Below are positions 9,730 through 22,453 of a stretch of DNA of 64,000 bases, piece by piece. Origin of the DNA: Limnomonas spitsbergensis (lineage: Eukaryota > Chlorophyta > Chlorophyceae > Chlamydomonadales). Within the stretch, counting starts at the first letter, position 1; every line of letters starts with the position of its first letter. The notes beneath the pieces are model-generated. The model did not search any database. It was given only the letters and a program-made list of their open reading frames with translations, and was not told the origin of the DNA. The stretch spans positions 4,195,001 through 4,259,000 of the forward strand of contig JAYJMM010000009.1 in the NCBI GenBank assembly GCA_037349105.1, written 5' to 3'. Made by a program: the position numbers and the translations under genes.

Positions 9730-12700
9730 TATTTCTGTACCTTTCCACTTTTCAATACCAGTCATCTTTTGGATCTGAGTCACATGTTGGGCATTTTGTG
9801 TGGGGGGTCTCACTTATATCTCATTCCCTTGTAACATACATTGCAATTAGAAGGGAATCTCCATGTGCACACACTGTCGATTTTCAAATTGATGCCAACA
9901 AATAAAATCGCGGAAGTGTGCATGCATGTTCAGCATGACTGAGTGACAGCCCACATTATTCATCAAGGAAACCGCCACAGCTCACCGGTCGATTCTTTGC
10001 TTCTTTGTGGTTTATTTCAATAAAGTTTCCCCCCCCTTCCATTCCACACTGTTCCGTGGTTATGTGTTGGGATGTGTGGAATGGGGACACTGGATTTGCT
10101 GTTGCCGCCCTAGTTTGCTCGGTGCTTGAGCCTGTTCGCAAGCGCACTCTTCCAGTCAAAAATCACCCAAATGTGATGCTTTGCTGGACACAAAGTAATT
10201 CACGACACATCACTAGGTTCTGCCATGATGCACACCCTGGCTGAGGGCCACATCTTTTTCTGCACTGTGTTGCTGGACCTCTCCCGCTCTCCCACCACAA
10301 GCATTACACATACACTAACACCAAAACATCCTTGCCACAGCAAGGGCGGATGAAGGAGAATGCGGGACTTGAAAGCAAGGGTTTAAATGTTAAAAAATGC
10401 AGAGGAAGGATTCAGAGGCTGGCCTACACAACCGAACACATGATACCCTATATGAATTTAAACAAACAAAGCATTCAGAGTTAACTGCCAAACTGGTTAA
10501 ATAATGGCGGGATGAATACGACTAAAGCGATGAATGCTAGGCGATGATGGGTCGCCATTTAACTAGTCATGTAATTACGTTAATATGCTGTCTTGCCTGC
10601 ACTCCATACAGCAGGCTTTAGGGCCATTCTCAGCCCTATGAGATTTACCCCCCCCTGTCTTACTTTTCAAACAGTTACAACAAGTGCCGTGTGAAAAGTA
10701 AGGTGGGGGATATAAGCTCAGATCAGAAATAGCAACCCCATGAAAAAGGTCCTTAAGGGTCAAGGTTGCATGTTCTGTGGGTTAAGGCCTGGGCTTAATG
10801 TATTTAGTCTAGTGTTTAGGGTTTGGAGGTCTCCAATATTTCCTCCCACCTCCCCCTCCCCTCCCACGCCCTCCTCTAGAGAACTACCCTGGGCCGCTGC
10901 ACATAACATTATTTCGAAACTTGGAGAGCGGCCCATCTCATGAAGTCTCTTACGCGGGCGCACTGAGGGACTCAATCATCCGTCTCCCAGTTCCTGATTC
11001 GGCCATGGTATGTCCCTTCACCAGCGTCAGGACTAGAAGTAGCTTCGGCCACCTCGTCAAGATGTACCTGATCAACATCAGGAGCCGAATCAGGGTTTGT
11101 GTTAGTGCACTACAAACCACCTCATAAGGACCAAGCTTGCTTTGAGTGACCTGCTACACCCAGTGGCCCAAGCAGCAGGGTTTACTGCATGCACCAGGCC
11201 CCCCTTTGTATGCCATGATGTAGCTGCATTTTGGCACAAAGAGGTGCACACAAATTACTAACGGGCCAGACTGTAGGGTGAAGAGGGTTTATAATACATT
11301 GTGTCATTTTGGAGAAGCAGGGTTTCAGAGATAATGTGGGGTGAATCAAGGGCGGGCAAACAGACAGAGGAGACAGAGACATTATTCTATACACATGCAC
11401 TGCATGTACATAATTTACCGGAGGACATCGCCCTGTCGTAGCTCGGTCTGCCCAGCTCGCCACATTTCGCCGCGAAGGTGCTTCAAGGCAGCTTTGGCAA
11501 CATAATGTTTTTCCGGCGCGTGCGTGACAACGTTACGCACAAACCTGTGACCATGGAAAAGGAATAGGCTTCAGGATGCTAAGTCGAGAGCCCCATCCAT
11601 CCCCGTTTCTGTTTAAAACCCTGGACCTCAGTTAATACACAAACAATGCCGTATCTTGACAGCCCAAAGATGAATATTAAAAATAATAGTGTTTGTTCTG
11701 ACGACATAAGGGGGGGGGGGGGATTTATGACTTGCGCCAACGTCCTAGTAGTCCTATGTTGTAGAGCTTGACAGCATTTCCAATCTGGTTTACCGTAGAA
11801 CCGGTTTCACTTCGCGTTGAATTATTTACTTTACGGGTGCGCGGCCAGTCAGTCATGGGCCAAAACAATTGTTTTAGGGGTGTGTGGAGTAGTTTACCCG
11901 TAAGGATGGTTTACCGGTTAGTATACTAACTAGGAAAGAAGTCGCGCGCCAGCTTGCGAATGATTGATTGGACATCCGTCCATTGCTTGCTGACCATCGA
12001 TGGACAGTTCTTCCAGGCATCAAACCAGATTTTGTTTGAGTTGACAAACGTATACGTAGTGGCTATAAGCGTTGCGCGCAGTTCATTTTGCACCAGTGAT
12101 ATAAGCGTTGCACGGACCTAGTCTATTTTTTCGGACCGGCTGCGCAATTCAGCAATTCACTATTTAAATTTATCCAGCCAGATCTGGAACCAAAAATAGT
12201 GTTTATGATTTACGAATTGGATGATAAGAAGACTACATTTGAGTTGTGTGTGGAAATCTTTGACTTCCAGTTTTGAACTCAATGCCAGCGCCAAGGCCAT
12301 TTCTACGCATTGTCAGCGTCCCCTTCTCCTTGCATAAATGCAAGCTGCATGTTAGTTGTTGAACCTGCTGGACAACATTTCCAACGCGCATGCCCAGCAG
12401 CTTGGTCGACCTTTTTCTAAAAGAAAAAAACTAAATCTTACAAAACACGATCACTTATGTGCGCCCCCCTTTAATCCTCATGTTTTAAAATCTGCACTAG
12501 GCAATTACACCGTTATTGAGTGGGTCAGTTGTGAGAGCAGTAATTTGGGAACAAAAGAAAATAGTGGTGCCTTGTTAAACCGTAAGAAGCACCTGCACAT
12601 TCTGGCAGGGCTGGTATATACCGTATATTCTACCAATATATACACGTACATACGTGTATAAGCGTATATACCGTATACGTACATGAGGACCTCAAAATCT

Positions 12701-14600
12701 TTAAAAACCTTAAACCTAGGACATTTCATGCCTTGACCTCCACCTATCACTACATCAATAACAAATCTGAGCTGACTCACGTCAGCCTGAAATTCAGCTG
12801 AAATTCAAGTATCGAGTTCGCAGCCTCAGGGAACAGACATTTGCCGGACATGCGCAGCATGATCAGCGTCAGATCGTCAAGCCCTTTAGGCTACTGGCAG
12901 GCGGGCAGCCAATTAGTTGTCAGCAGCTGAGCATCATACAACAGGACCAGCTCCTCATCATGATGGGTCGTTCTCCTTATTTGCTGCCTGACGCAGTTTC
13001 AGCTTTCTCCACCTTTCTCATTCATATCGATCAGTATCACACAGGCGTCATGTGGGGGTGAGGTTTTAACGAGTCTGTACAGCTTGGCGATACGCGGGGG
13101 TAAACTAGATCCCATCAACAACAAATGCTGCTTATTTGTATATTGAAAGCGATTGAAAAGAGAAGAAACGAGTACGCTGATGCGGCATGGATTAACGAGC
13201 AAATGTGCAGAGCCGAACAGGGTGCGCACACAATTGAATTTTGTCTATATACGCATTACAAACATATATGTGTATTTGGAACTCGGATATACATTAAGAT
13301 ACGGTGTATACCGTATACGTATATTTGTATATTTCCATACACGCCATCGGCCAGCCCTTCATATCGGTAGTCATTCCTGCTGTGACGGACATGAACGGAA
13401 TGGTTTCTGAAAATCAGTGACATGACCATAAAGCCATGCCCTCCTTGTTCAAAATTGCTGATTTGATTGGCACTGGCGATGGGTAAGAGTCTTGATGACA
13501 GAAGATGCCCGTAAGCAACTAATAAACAGGGCCCGTATGCGCTCCGTATAGAATGGCCCTAATCGTTTATCCCAAACGGCCCTATGAGGTTTTATTGGTA
13601 GCTTTCCTCCTTTATAATGCATTTACGTTACAGTACTCACTTGAGCAGCCCACGCACAAAATTCCCATTGTAAAGTCCCCATTCTTCTTTTGCAGAGTTT
13701 GTGGACTTCGCCACTTTAATAGCTGTCCAGACATCTTTGTGGACCATGCGACGCCAATCATCTCCTTCGTCCCACAGATGGCACTTCAAGGTCTCCAAGT
13801 AGTCACTTTCGTGATGCCTACACATGATAGTGGATGAGTATCAGCTAGGGTCCAACAAGCAGAGGTTGCAATCTGCAAGATAGCCAGTGATTGTGCGGGG
13901 CAGCACATGCGCAATGCACATGGCAATTGATTTACACTACCTTCAAGTCATAAGACATGACATTGCGATGAAAACAGAATTTCAGCTGATAAATGAAAAC
14001 CCTTAGCAGCAAAAAAACACGCAATATTTACTCGTACAAATGCCTCTATGGCGGGCCTGCGCCGAACTTCAGCACAAACTAATTAATAGATGTTAGATCC
14101 ATCCAGGATGTTATGGGGGAAGGCCGTTGATGCTCGCGGAATTCAATGTGCAGAAACCCGGCCAATATGGTGGGCTGATTGCAGCTACCTTACTCCATGC
14201 CAAGTCTGTTTTACACAGCTGCAGGGTCACACAAAGATTCAATGTTTGCGGTGCAGGTGCCCCTGGCTGTTCGTGCCCCCATCGGCACCCCTTGAATTCC
14301 CTCCAGGTGTAAAAGGACAGCCAATAGGCAAACATGGTTCTTTGTTAAGTCAAAGACTACTCCCAGACGAGATTCACCTGTCGGCTTTTCTTGTGCAAAC
14401 AAAAATAATCATGGAAGGGCCTGCCAGCCCCCTGCTCATTACTCTTGCCTACCAATCCTCATCGATCGCTCTCCCACTTATTATACGTCCAGTTGCCATG
14501 CGACCCGGTGGGTTCTTCTGTAGACGTCCACTATGGTGCATTCAACTCACATGCCCCCTGAAGCCCCCTGCTGCCTCCACAATCACCTCTTGTACATCAA
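9730..14600. other. Long stretch without a recognised gene
   Basis: Almost 5 kb with only short frames. It holds a G14 run near 11710 and AT-rich segments with ACCGTATAC-type words near 12620-12690 and 13300-13330. The 3' end of the kinase-like gene may reach into 14.0-14.6 kb. A 297-codon plus-strand frame (14090-14983) overlaps a supported minus-strand exon and is not supported as a gene. Confidence 0.4.
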
Positions 14601-14646
14601 GGGCCTACCGACCCCTGACTTTCCCTTGCCCAACCAATTCTCTTAC

Positions 14647-17600
14647 CTGTCGTTTTTCCAGGTGGCGCACGTTTCATTCACAAAAAGAATCAAGCTGGCT
14701 TCAGTCTCCAGCTGCCACTGGCCGTCGAAGAGGGGCAGGCGGAGGAGGTCAGCACACGTCGGCCGCTGATCCTGCGGCGCTGTGTCAATGTATTGCAGCA
14801 CCCTTGCGAGCACCTCCACCAGGGCCCACTCGTCCGCAGGTGGGTCTTGGCCCTCAAAACCTTGTGCATCAGCGTATGGTAGATGGCAGTTTGGTGGCCG
14901 CAGGAATGATTGCTTGCCAGAGCAGGTTTGTAAACAGTCAGAAAGCATTCCATAGTGTTTTTTATGCTCATGCTGAAAAATGATTGGTTCACGATGCACT
15001 GCCTTATGGACATCTTGAACAATTGGCAGTGCAGCTCGTAACCATCCCCTTTCAACAGTTAAGCAGGGAGACTATGAAGAACTGTCCATGCTGAACATGG
15101 TTCGCCTGGCTAGAAACGTCCATGATATAGGGCAGGAACAGATGACAGAAAGAGCAGGCTGATCATGAAGGAGCCTTTGCAGCGCTCACAATTGATGACC
15201 ATGACAAATCGCTTACCAAGGTCTTGATTCACTGCCGACAAAACAAGTCCTTAACCCGAGCAAAAGCCTCAAACCCGTGTCCTGAAACTGCGATTCAAAA
15301 TCCCTGACTCATCATTGCCTCTTAACCCATAGCCCACAACATTTGAACCTCAAACAGCCATTTCTCCCAAGGCCCCATATATCAAACCTCGTTTCCCCAA
15401 ACACAAATCGTAACTCCTGAGCCCTGTACCTGTAGCCCTGACCCCTCAAATCAAGGAAGTGGGTGTTTGAAGGCTCCCAGTCACCTTCTTGAAATATGTT
15501 CAATTCCTTGTGTCCTTCCTGTTTGTGCCTCCCTCCGGAGTAGGCGAAGCTGAAGGTGCGGCCCCATGCAAACACGTCACCGGCAGACGATTGCACATCC
15601 GCCGTCCCGTTGTCTGTCCAGTAGGGGCCTCCCGGGGCCAATGAGGGGGCAGCTTTCGACACGAGGCCTGAGGGCAGGGGGGGGGGGCATCCTAAATTGT
15701 ACGCGTAGTATGGTGCTCTGTTTAGTCAGTTGCATTAGTTGGGTTGTTGGGGGTGAAACGATTTGGGCGTCACAACACAGGATGATGCCTGTCTGTCCTT
15801 GCATGACATGCATATATGCCAAGTAGGTACTTGATATGACGGCATTATTATGGTCAAGTGTGCTTACAAATAAACAAATTCACCTGGGATGTCCATGGGC
15901 ATCTCATGTACCGCCAGCCGCGGCTCAAACAGCTCCCCAGCCGCTCCACCGCCATTTGCCACAAAGCTGTGAGGCGACACCTCTCCGTGAATCCATGGCT
16001 CCCCGCTTGAGTGCAGTATGGAGAGGGCGGCCAGGCTGTGCCTCCCCCACTTCAGAACCTGCGCCCTCCTAGACTTGGGTGAGTTGTTTCTGCTTTCTGG
16101 AGTCAAGGCCCATGTGAAGAGCGTGATAGACCCATGGGGCCTGACAGTAACCTGCCAGTACTTCCCAACATTGGAGCCAGACTCGGACTGGGAGTTGCCC
16201 GGCAGGGTAGCAGATGCACCACGCAGAGAGGCCAGGCTGCGAAAGTCTAGGTGCGGTTGCATGGCATACAAGTTGGAAGAGCCGGAGAACACATTGTAGG
16301 CCTTTTCTGCCTGCACCAAGGAGGTGTGCTCGAGAGCGCGCGCGACGACAGGCATGCCGTTCTTGTCAGGGGAGCCGTTGTTCACAATATGCCCGCGGTA
16401 GGTGTCCGTGCCTGAGTTAGATCAGCAGGGCAACAGATAATTTTGAACTCCCCATGGCTAATCAGGTGTATTTCAGGATAATTCCAGGTGCATCAGAGGG
16501 AAATTCATGTACTTATCTGCTACTTGTTGGCCTGCGGCCAGAGAACCCATGCCCGGCCAGTCAAACTGTAAAGGCATGTGTCCGTAGGACCTTTAAATTT
16601 TCGCAACAGCAAGCCCTAGGCGGCCACAAGGCAGCGTATTGAAGGTGCAATTGTGGATACAAATATAGAACCTGGCAGCTAACACAATATGTTGTAGGCT
16701 GCGTTGGCTGAGGCGGGTGCCCAGTCAGGGTGGGGGGAAATCAGAAGTAGAGAAGTATGTATGCCTAGTATCCCTGCTTCTCATGCTTCCTCGGAAGTTT
16801 CACACATTAGCGTATGTTTTCTTTCAAATATCTGCAGCATACCCTATCAAACCCATGTGGCCATGCGGGTCCATGCCCATCAATCGAAACAGCTGCAGAC
16901 GCCCATCAAACTACAGCCACCGCTCCCAGGTTGGCCAATGGAGGACCAGCATGGATGATGCCGTTGTTACTTTTTATTCTTTAGCTCTCCTGGCGCCCGC
17001 AACTAGTGAGCTAAAGCTGTGGAAAGTCTTACCCCTGAGGTGCAGCGGAGGGTCCTTGGTCAGCACCAGGCCGCTGCGTGGCGGCGGGGGGGGTGCCACT
17101 GGCGCCTGCAAGACGGATAGCTGATTAGTAGCCTGTGACAATAATGTTTAAACTGTTAAACATAATTCTTTCTGGTAACTAATGAGTGGCTGTCTCCCAC
17201 AGTCTAACTTGTGGGAGACAGGTGGAATCGCTTCTTCTGGAAGATGACAATCAAGGGCCATTTGTCTTTCGGCAAGTGGGTTGACTACTTGACTCTCCAC
17301 TGCCTAGTGCTTGGTTGGCCAGTGCTACCAAGCCTTGTGGCCCCCTTGTCCCCCCCTCCCCACACGTAAATTCCAAAGGCTTGATTACGGTGAACCAAAA
17401 ATTGAACTGCCACGGCTCACTGATAGTGGCCTCAGTATTAGAGTACGCTAGCTCCAAGCATGGGTCTCCCATTGTACCCATTGTGGTCAAGATTAGTATG
17501 GCTGAACTGCACCCAAAACATGCTGACATAGCACTAGTAGCCATGGGGCAGCCAACAAGAGAGTAGTTTTACCTGCATAGGGACTCCAGGTAAGAAGGTC

Positions 17601-17959
17601 GTTGTCTCTGACCCCTCTGACTTGATTTCAGGCTGGAATGCTGGTCGCTGGCCTCTCCCGCCACCAGTAATAGGAGGAAGGGCATCGCGCATTGGGCTAG
17701 AAAGTCTGCCGCCGCGGCCCCCGGATGCTTGAGGGTTGAACGAAGGCATAGCCGAGTTGAGCGGAAGCACGCGTGAGGAAGGCAGGGACTCGGCTGAGGA
17801 GGCAGGGATCACAGAATTGGACTGGTCATGCGTCTGTGTTTCGGCGGCCTCAGCCTCTTCTGTTGGAGGAGGGGGCTGTGGGTTTTGCGCTCTGTTGTGA
17901 GAGGCCAACAAGTTGCCATCAGTGTCCACCTGGCCCGAAGACGGGTTGACCTGATTTCT
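14647..17959 (-). CDS. Kinase-like protein, probably a pseudokinase (partial, five exons)
   Basis: Five minus-strand exons join with matching phases and GT-AG junctions: 17959-17573, 17105-17033, 16411-15884, 15667-15485 and 14860-14647. The first encodes a Ser/Pro-rich region; the second is poly-Pro. The third starts GTDTYRGHIV, a glycine-loop-like segment, and contains VVARAL where VAxK is usual and WIHGEVSPHSF where the HRDxxxxN catalytic loop is usual. The fourth has LAPGGPYW and GDVFAWG, matching the APE and DVxxxG segments. The fifth has RPTCADLLRLPLF, the usual C-lobe end. No catalytic Asp or DFG triplet is seen, so I infer a pseudokinase. First and last exons are unresolved, so both ends are incomplete. 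Kinase-fold assignment is fairly secure; cellular role unknown. Confidence 0.62.
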
Positions 17960-18109
17960 CTGCCCAAAGCAGCAGATTCCACACCCAGGTTGACTCTGCA
18001 GCAGGCAGAGGTGTGCAGGCCAGCATTGTGAAATGTTTGAACTGTAAACAGTCCAGCTGAGCGTCCCAGTGCATGCAAGGGACAGTTTAAACATGTGCCC
18101 ACAGACCGG

Positions 18110-19450
18110 GTATAGCTCTAACGTAATAAGAAGAGGAATTCGTCAATAAGCCACTTTCTCTGTGTATCACTGATAGTAAGGCCTAATACCATACATAGAT
18201 GTGCAGTTATGCCGTCGATCATCTACTGTGTAGTCCCCTTGCTGGGTCAGTTCTCACGTACGAAAGGCACCACTCCCTTGACCACTGGCATACTTAGTGC
18301 TTGGCATGTCCTTGCTGACCTGATGTAGTAGACTTGTAAGTGTCCCGGCCCTCATCTATCAGCACCCATGTCCACCAATCCATACACTCATGTGCCCCCC
18401 TTAACAATGTTGTCTGGGCACTTTGCCACTCCCTACTCTTTCTGTCTTTACAGCTCTTTTACAACTCCAGTCCCGGAGCATTTGTCTTCCGGGGAAAGTG
18501 TGAAACGCATACCCCGGAAATTTCCATTTCCGGGACATTCCACCTCCCCGAAACCTCCAAAGTCCCCGGAAACGTCTAAGGCAAATTCAATTGTCTTTAT
18601 ATATGGTAAGGTATCGCCACACGTTTCGGCCCATGAACTTTTCGGTCGGTGGTGGGGCGACCATGGAGAAACTGTGCGTTCTGCCCCGCCCCAGCAAGGC
18701 CGCGTCAATCTATCAGGCTTAGTTCGAACTTTCGAAGGAAGGGGTCTCGCTACGGGGTCGTCACGTCGAAAACCAACCACACAGGAACGTTCACGAAGTC
18801 CATGATACCGGTACCTTTCACGCCCCTGTCTGCTGGTTCATCACGTATCCGTCTCTCCCCGGCGGGGTGCATAATTCGGGAACAGGTTGCCTATTGAACG
18901 CGAAGGTGGATAAACCCGCCATCGGTTCTTAAAGGTATCACAACACTGGCCACCCCTCCATCCAGAGTTCCAGACATACACTGGACAATCATGCAGCATT
19001 ATTAGTTGCAACCCAACATACAGCGATGATTTCCAATCACCTCTTGCTCGGCATGTCCGTGGGCTCGTGCCTTATCAGACGGACTTTGGCAACACCCTAG
19101 AAGAGCTCCCTTGATCTTGAGCAACATGTTGAGGACTCTGAGGTTGCGATACTGAGGCACGTGGGGAGGATGAAGTTGCTACGGCTTCATGATCATGCTC
19201 ATGCGATGTCTGAGAACTTGTCAGTGGAACGAATACAGTACGTTGTAATATAAAAATCAGAAGCACACGAACAGCGTGGGACGGAGCGGTTCATGCGGAC
19301 AGATGAACACGCTTCTCTTCGAATGGGCTTCGAATAATGATTTCTGGCTCTAGCCAAGCGTCGCATCCCAGATAGAGATCGTACTTCGCGGATGTGTTTG
19401 TTCCTAGTCGTATTCACAGTACAGTCTTGGTGTACACGTGTCAACTTTCA
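18110..19450. other. No gene recognised
   Basis: Upstream exons of the kinase-like gene could lie here but I could not support any. A 110-codon minus-strand frame (18448-18780) shows no recognisable domain. Confidence 0.35.
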
Positions 19451-19455
19451 GATAA

Positions 19456-19993
19456 CAGCCTGTTTCTGATTGACTGCGGAGAAAAAAAATGTACGACGGT
19501 CTAATGGCCTGCGGAAGAGTTCCGCATAGGTCGTTTCTGATTGGACCCTGCGGAACGAGACCGTGCAGGGTTCAGGGCGTACTGTGGTATTGCCGATTGT
19601 GTGCACATTATCCCTTCATTTATCTTTCTCTTCACAACGTTTCGACCACATCTCTTCCTAATAACAATATGCCTCCAATGGCTGTCGATACCCTCGGTCT
19701 TATCCTCGAAGGTTCGTAGAAGGATGCCTGACGCGGCCTTTATCCAGGGTCGCCGCCACGGCCACTGCCCGATAGGTCCATGGACAGAAGAATATAGGGG
19801 TTCTTATATATAATTAATGTCAATTCGAAGGCCTAAAATGTTCCGCAGACTGTGGAAGTTCCGAGGAGGGGGGGGGTCCTCGGAAAAAAGGCCGCACGTG
19901 GGTCTTCTAAAGGTCTGTGGAGCAGTTCCACAGACCCCGTTTCTGTACGACAGGGCCTGCGGAGGAGTTCCGCAGTCAATCAGAAACAGGCTG
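19456..19993. mobile_element. Harbinger-like MITE, 538 bp, TAA target duplication
   Basis: The left end CAGCCTGTTTCTGATTGAC and the right end are perfect inverted repeats of about 25 bp. TAA flanks both ends (19453-19455 and 19994-19996), the 3-bp duplication expected of PIF/Harbinger-type elements. The interior is built from shorter inverted words (TGCGGAAGAGTTCCGCA, CTGTGGAGCAGTTCCACAG), so it would fold strongly. No transposase. Confidence 0.68.
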
Positions 19994-19999
19994 TAAGTC

Positions 20000-21319
20000 T
20001 GCCACTCAAACTCTAAGGTCGTGTTTCCACTGGTATTCTGTCGGGCAACCGACACGGTTTAAGGCCCAATTTCGACCCAACTGCCGCAAACCGACACGGT
20101 TTAGCCTTTCTGAAACCACGCATTCGAGAATAGCCTATACCTCGTCGATGACCAGGTTTAAGCTATTCTGTGAGTTGGTTGCCTCTTGGTTTAAGGAACC
20201 ATCTCAGCGCGAAAGATCGTTCGGCATTAAAGACGCCATTTATATAGCCAGATCGAAATAATCGGCGACACTTGTGGTTCCGAGGTCACGAATCGTCGCA
20301 GAACGTCTCGGCGCCCCTAGATCAGACCTCTGGCGGCAGGAAGTTCGATGTGAACTTCCTGGATTTCAATGGAAACAGTTTTGGAATAAGGCGTGAAAAA
20401 ATCACGGGTGGAGGAACTTTCGAAAGCGTGGAGGAACGCATTATTTTCCGCTGAGGGGGGGGGCGTCGCGCATCAGCTAAAATAATGTTTTTCCATCCGC
20501 GCAGCACTTTCAGCCAGTACAGTGAAACTCCCTGGCCAGTTCCTAGCCTCAGGAAACGTGTGGCTGTTGGGGCCCCGAAACGTCAGCAGTTGTCAGCACC
20601 CGTTTCTGTTCCCAGGAGGTTAGGCGTAAGGACCACTCGACGGATGTCATATCAAACAGTCGCGCACTAGCGCGCAGCTTTTTTACACTTGCTGTTTTTA
20701 ATTCTTAGCGCGCACCTCCAAAATAGTTGTTTGTGCACCTGACTGACACTCCGCGCAGCGGCACTTTCTGAACTATTGTTAGCGCGCAGCCATGTCCGCG
20801 CAGGCCAATAATAATTAAATTTGAGCGAATTATATGTGGTTCTACGGTATTTAGGAAAATACTAAGTCGATAATGACGCGAATGGATGCCTCCCTGATTT
20901 TCGGTCTTTAAATCTGTTGCAGGCATGTCAGGTTGGAAGATGGGCTTTAGAAACCGCTATAATTGCTCATTTAAGGGTTTAGGTTCGGGTCGCGTTAGGG
21001 TCGAGCGAACTCTGCCATGGAGACAACGGACCATACTACCTCAATAAAGCCTATTTACGGGCACTCTTCTCGTCATAGGTCTCCCCGAGAGCCACATGGG
21101 CGAACCAGGCGTCTGAATCTCTTAATTATATCAATAGGAAACACATCATGAATTATAATCCGGGGGACTGGTCAGACCCCCTAGGTGACAGGGGTCTTGT
21201 CGTGCGGCTTAACTACATCATTAAAATCTGGGATTTTCGCCCTGTGATAGCACAGTAAATGTTCCAACAGCGGTACCGGTATTCTTATCGTCATGCAACA
21301 TGCATTATTGCGTTCCCTC
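20000..21319. other. No gene; one dispersed repeat
   Basis: Holds the second copy (20404-20462) of the ~55-bp repeat found at 5402-5460. Otherwise only short frames. This is the left flank of the retroelement; its last four bases (21320-21323) are CTAT. Confidence 0.4.
20404..20462 (+). repeat. Dispersed ~55-bp repeat, copy 2
   Basis: Matches 5402-5460 in the same orientation around GGTGGAGGAACTTTCGAAAG. It is followed by a G-rich run. Confidence 0.5.
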
Positions 21320-21323
21320 CTAT

Positions 21324-22194
21324 TGTCGCACCATAAAGCAGTAAACGGGCTAATATGGTAAACTCCGGAATCTCCGGTAAAGGCGCCTTAGAGAGGTGTC
21401 CTTCTACTCATAAACACGGTACATTACCGTACACACAGACTCCTTGTACTTCAGACAGGAGCTGTAACTGGCTACTGTAAGGTTCAGCCCTAGCAGGAAG
21501 TCTCTCTGCCTAGAGGTAAGGCCTGGGTGTCCCTGTCTTGAGGGTACCGCCCCCACTACTTTACTCGCGATGTGCGCTTCAGGTCCGTGGCGGACTTCTT
21601 TCCTCACGGCAGTGATGGACGCCTACGGGCAGGCTCAGTGACTCTTCACTGGCTGCGAGTGCTCAGCGAGTTAAGCAGCTAACTGGTTGTTTGTATGTAT
21701 AGCAATTGACTAAGGTAGCATAGGCCTTCTGGCCGTCTGGGCGCGATCCAGCTGGGCTATGTTAAGGGCACTTACCGCGCAACACGCGGTGAGGTAGACG
21801 GGACGTAGTCTGCGTACTTCTTCTTCGGCAGGGTCTCGGTTCTCTACTGGGGTACTTGTCTCCAGCTAGATCAGCTGATGCTGAGCTAGGCTTGACTCGG
21901 ATTAAGGTACTGACTTAAGTGAAAGCTGCTGGTCTCGAAGACGGCCGGTGCTTGTTACAAATAGAGGTCTGTCCTTTAGAAAGGGACGAAGTAACTAGCC
22001 TAGGCAATTGCCGGGATACAGGGACCCGGCAGGCCCAATTCAGAGTACGGTAGAACCTGTCAAATCATCTTGCGTAAGCGGGTTTCTAGGTCTCAGCTCA
22101 AACCCGGAGACTCCGCAGAGAAGCTGCGGAGGCTCCGTGGCCGCTAGTGGCGGCTCCAACGGTTCTGTCACGTATACGGTAATATACTGTGACA
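21324..22194 (-). repeat. Full 871-bp terminal repeat (A2-B2)
   Basis: TG...CA-bounded repeat. Bases 21324-21568 equal block B (copy at 22197-22441) and 21566-22194 equal block A (copy at 39204-39832); the blocks share CGC at 21566-21568. The end carries a near-palindrome (TGTCACGTATA ... TATACTGTGACA, 22165-22194). It also contains the 22-base site (21971-21992) complementary to the putative primer-binding site. Confidence 0.9.
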
Positions 22195-22196
22195 GC

Positions 22197-22441
22197 TGTC
22201 GCACCATAAAGCAGTAAACGGGCTAATATGGTAAACTCCGGAATCTCCGGTAAAGGCGCCTTAGAGAGGTGTCCTTCTACTCATAAACACGGTACATTAC
22301 CGTACACACAGACTCCTAGTACTTCAGACAGGAGCTGTAACTGGCTACTGTAAGGTTCAGCCCTACCAGGAAGTCTCTCTGCCTAGTGGTAAGGCCTGGG
22401 TGTCCCTGTCTTGAGGGTACCGCCCCCACTACTTTACTCGC
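22197..22441 (-). repeat. 245-bp partial repeat block B1
   Basis: Matches 21324-21568 base for base in length, with three substitutions. It is separated from the full repeat by the dinucleotide GC, making the perfect palindrome GACAGCTGTC at the joint. Internal element sequence begins immediately after 22441. Confidence 0.9.
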
Positions 22442-22453
22442 CCCCCGCTCCCC
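22441..22453 (-). promoter_or_regulatory. Putative polypurine tract
   Basis: On the coding strand, GGGGAGCGGGGGG lies directly against block B1. In LTR elements plus-strand DNA synthesis starts at such a tract at the 3' LTR boundary. Its place here implies that the replicative repeat would begin with block B, not at the TG of the integrated end. Inference from position and composition. Confidence 0.6.

Noticed and set aside
14090..14983. 297-codon plus-strand ORF
   Set aside because: Overlaps a phase-consistent minus-strand exon of the kinase-like gene and has no recognisable domain.
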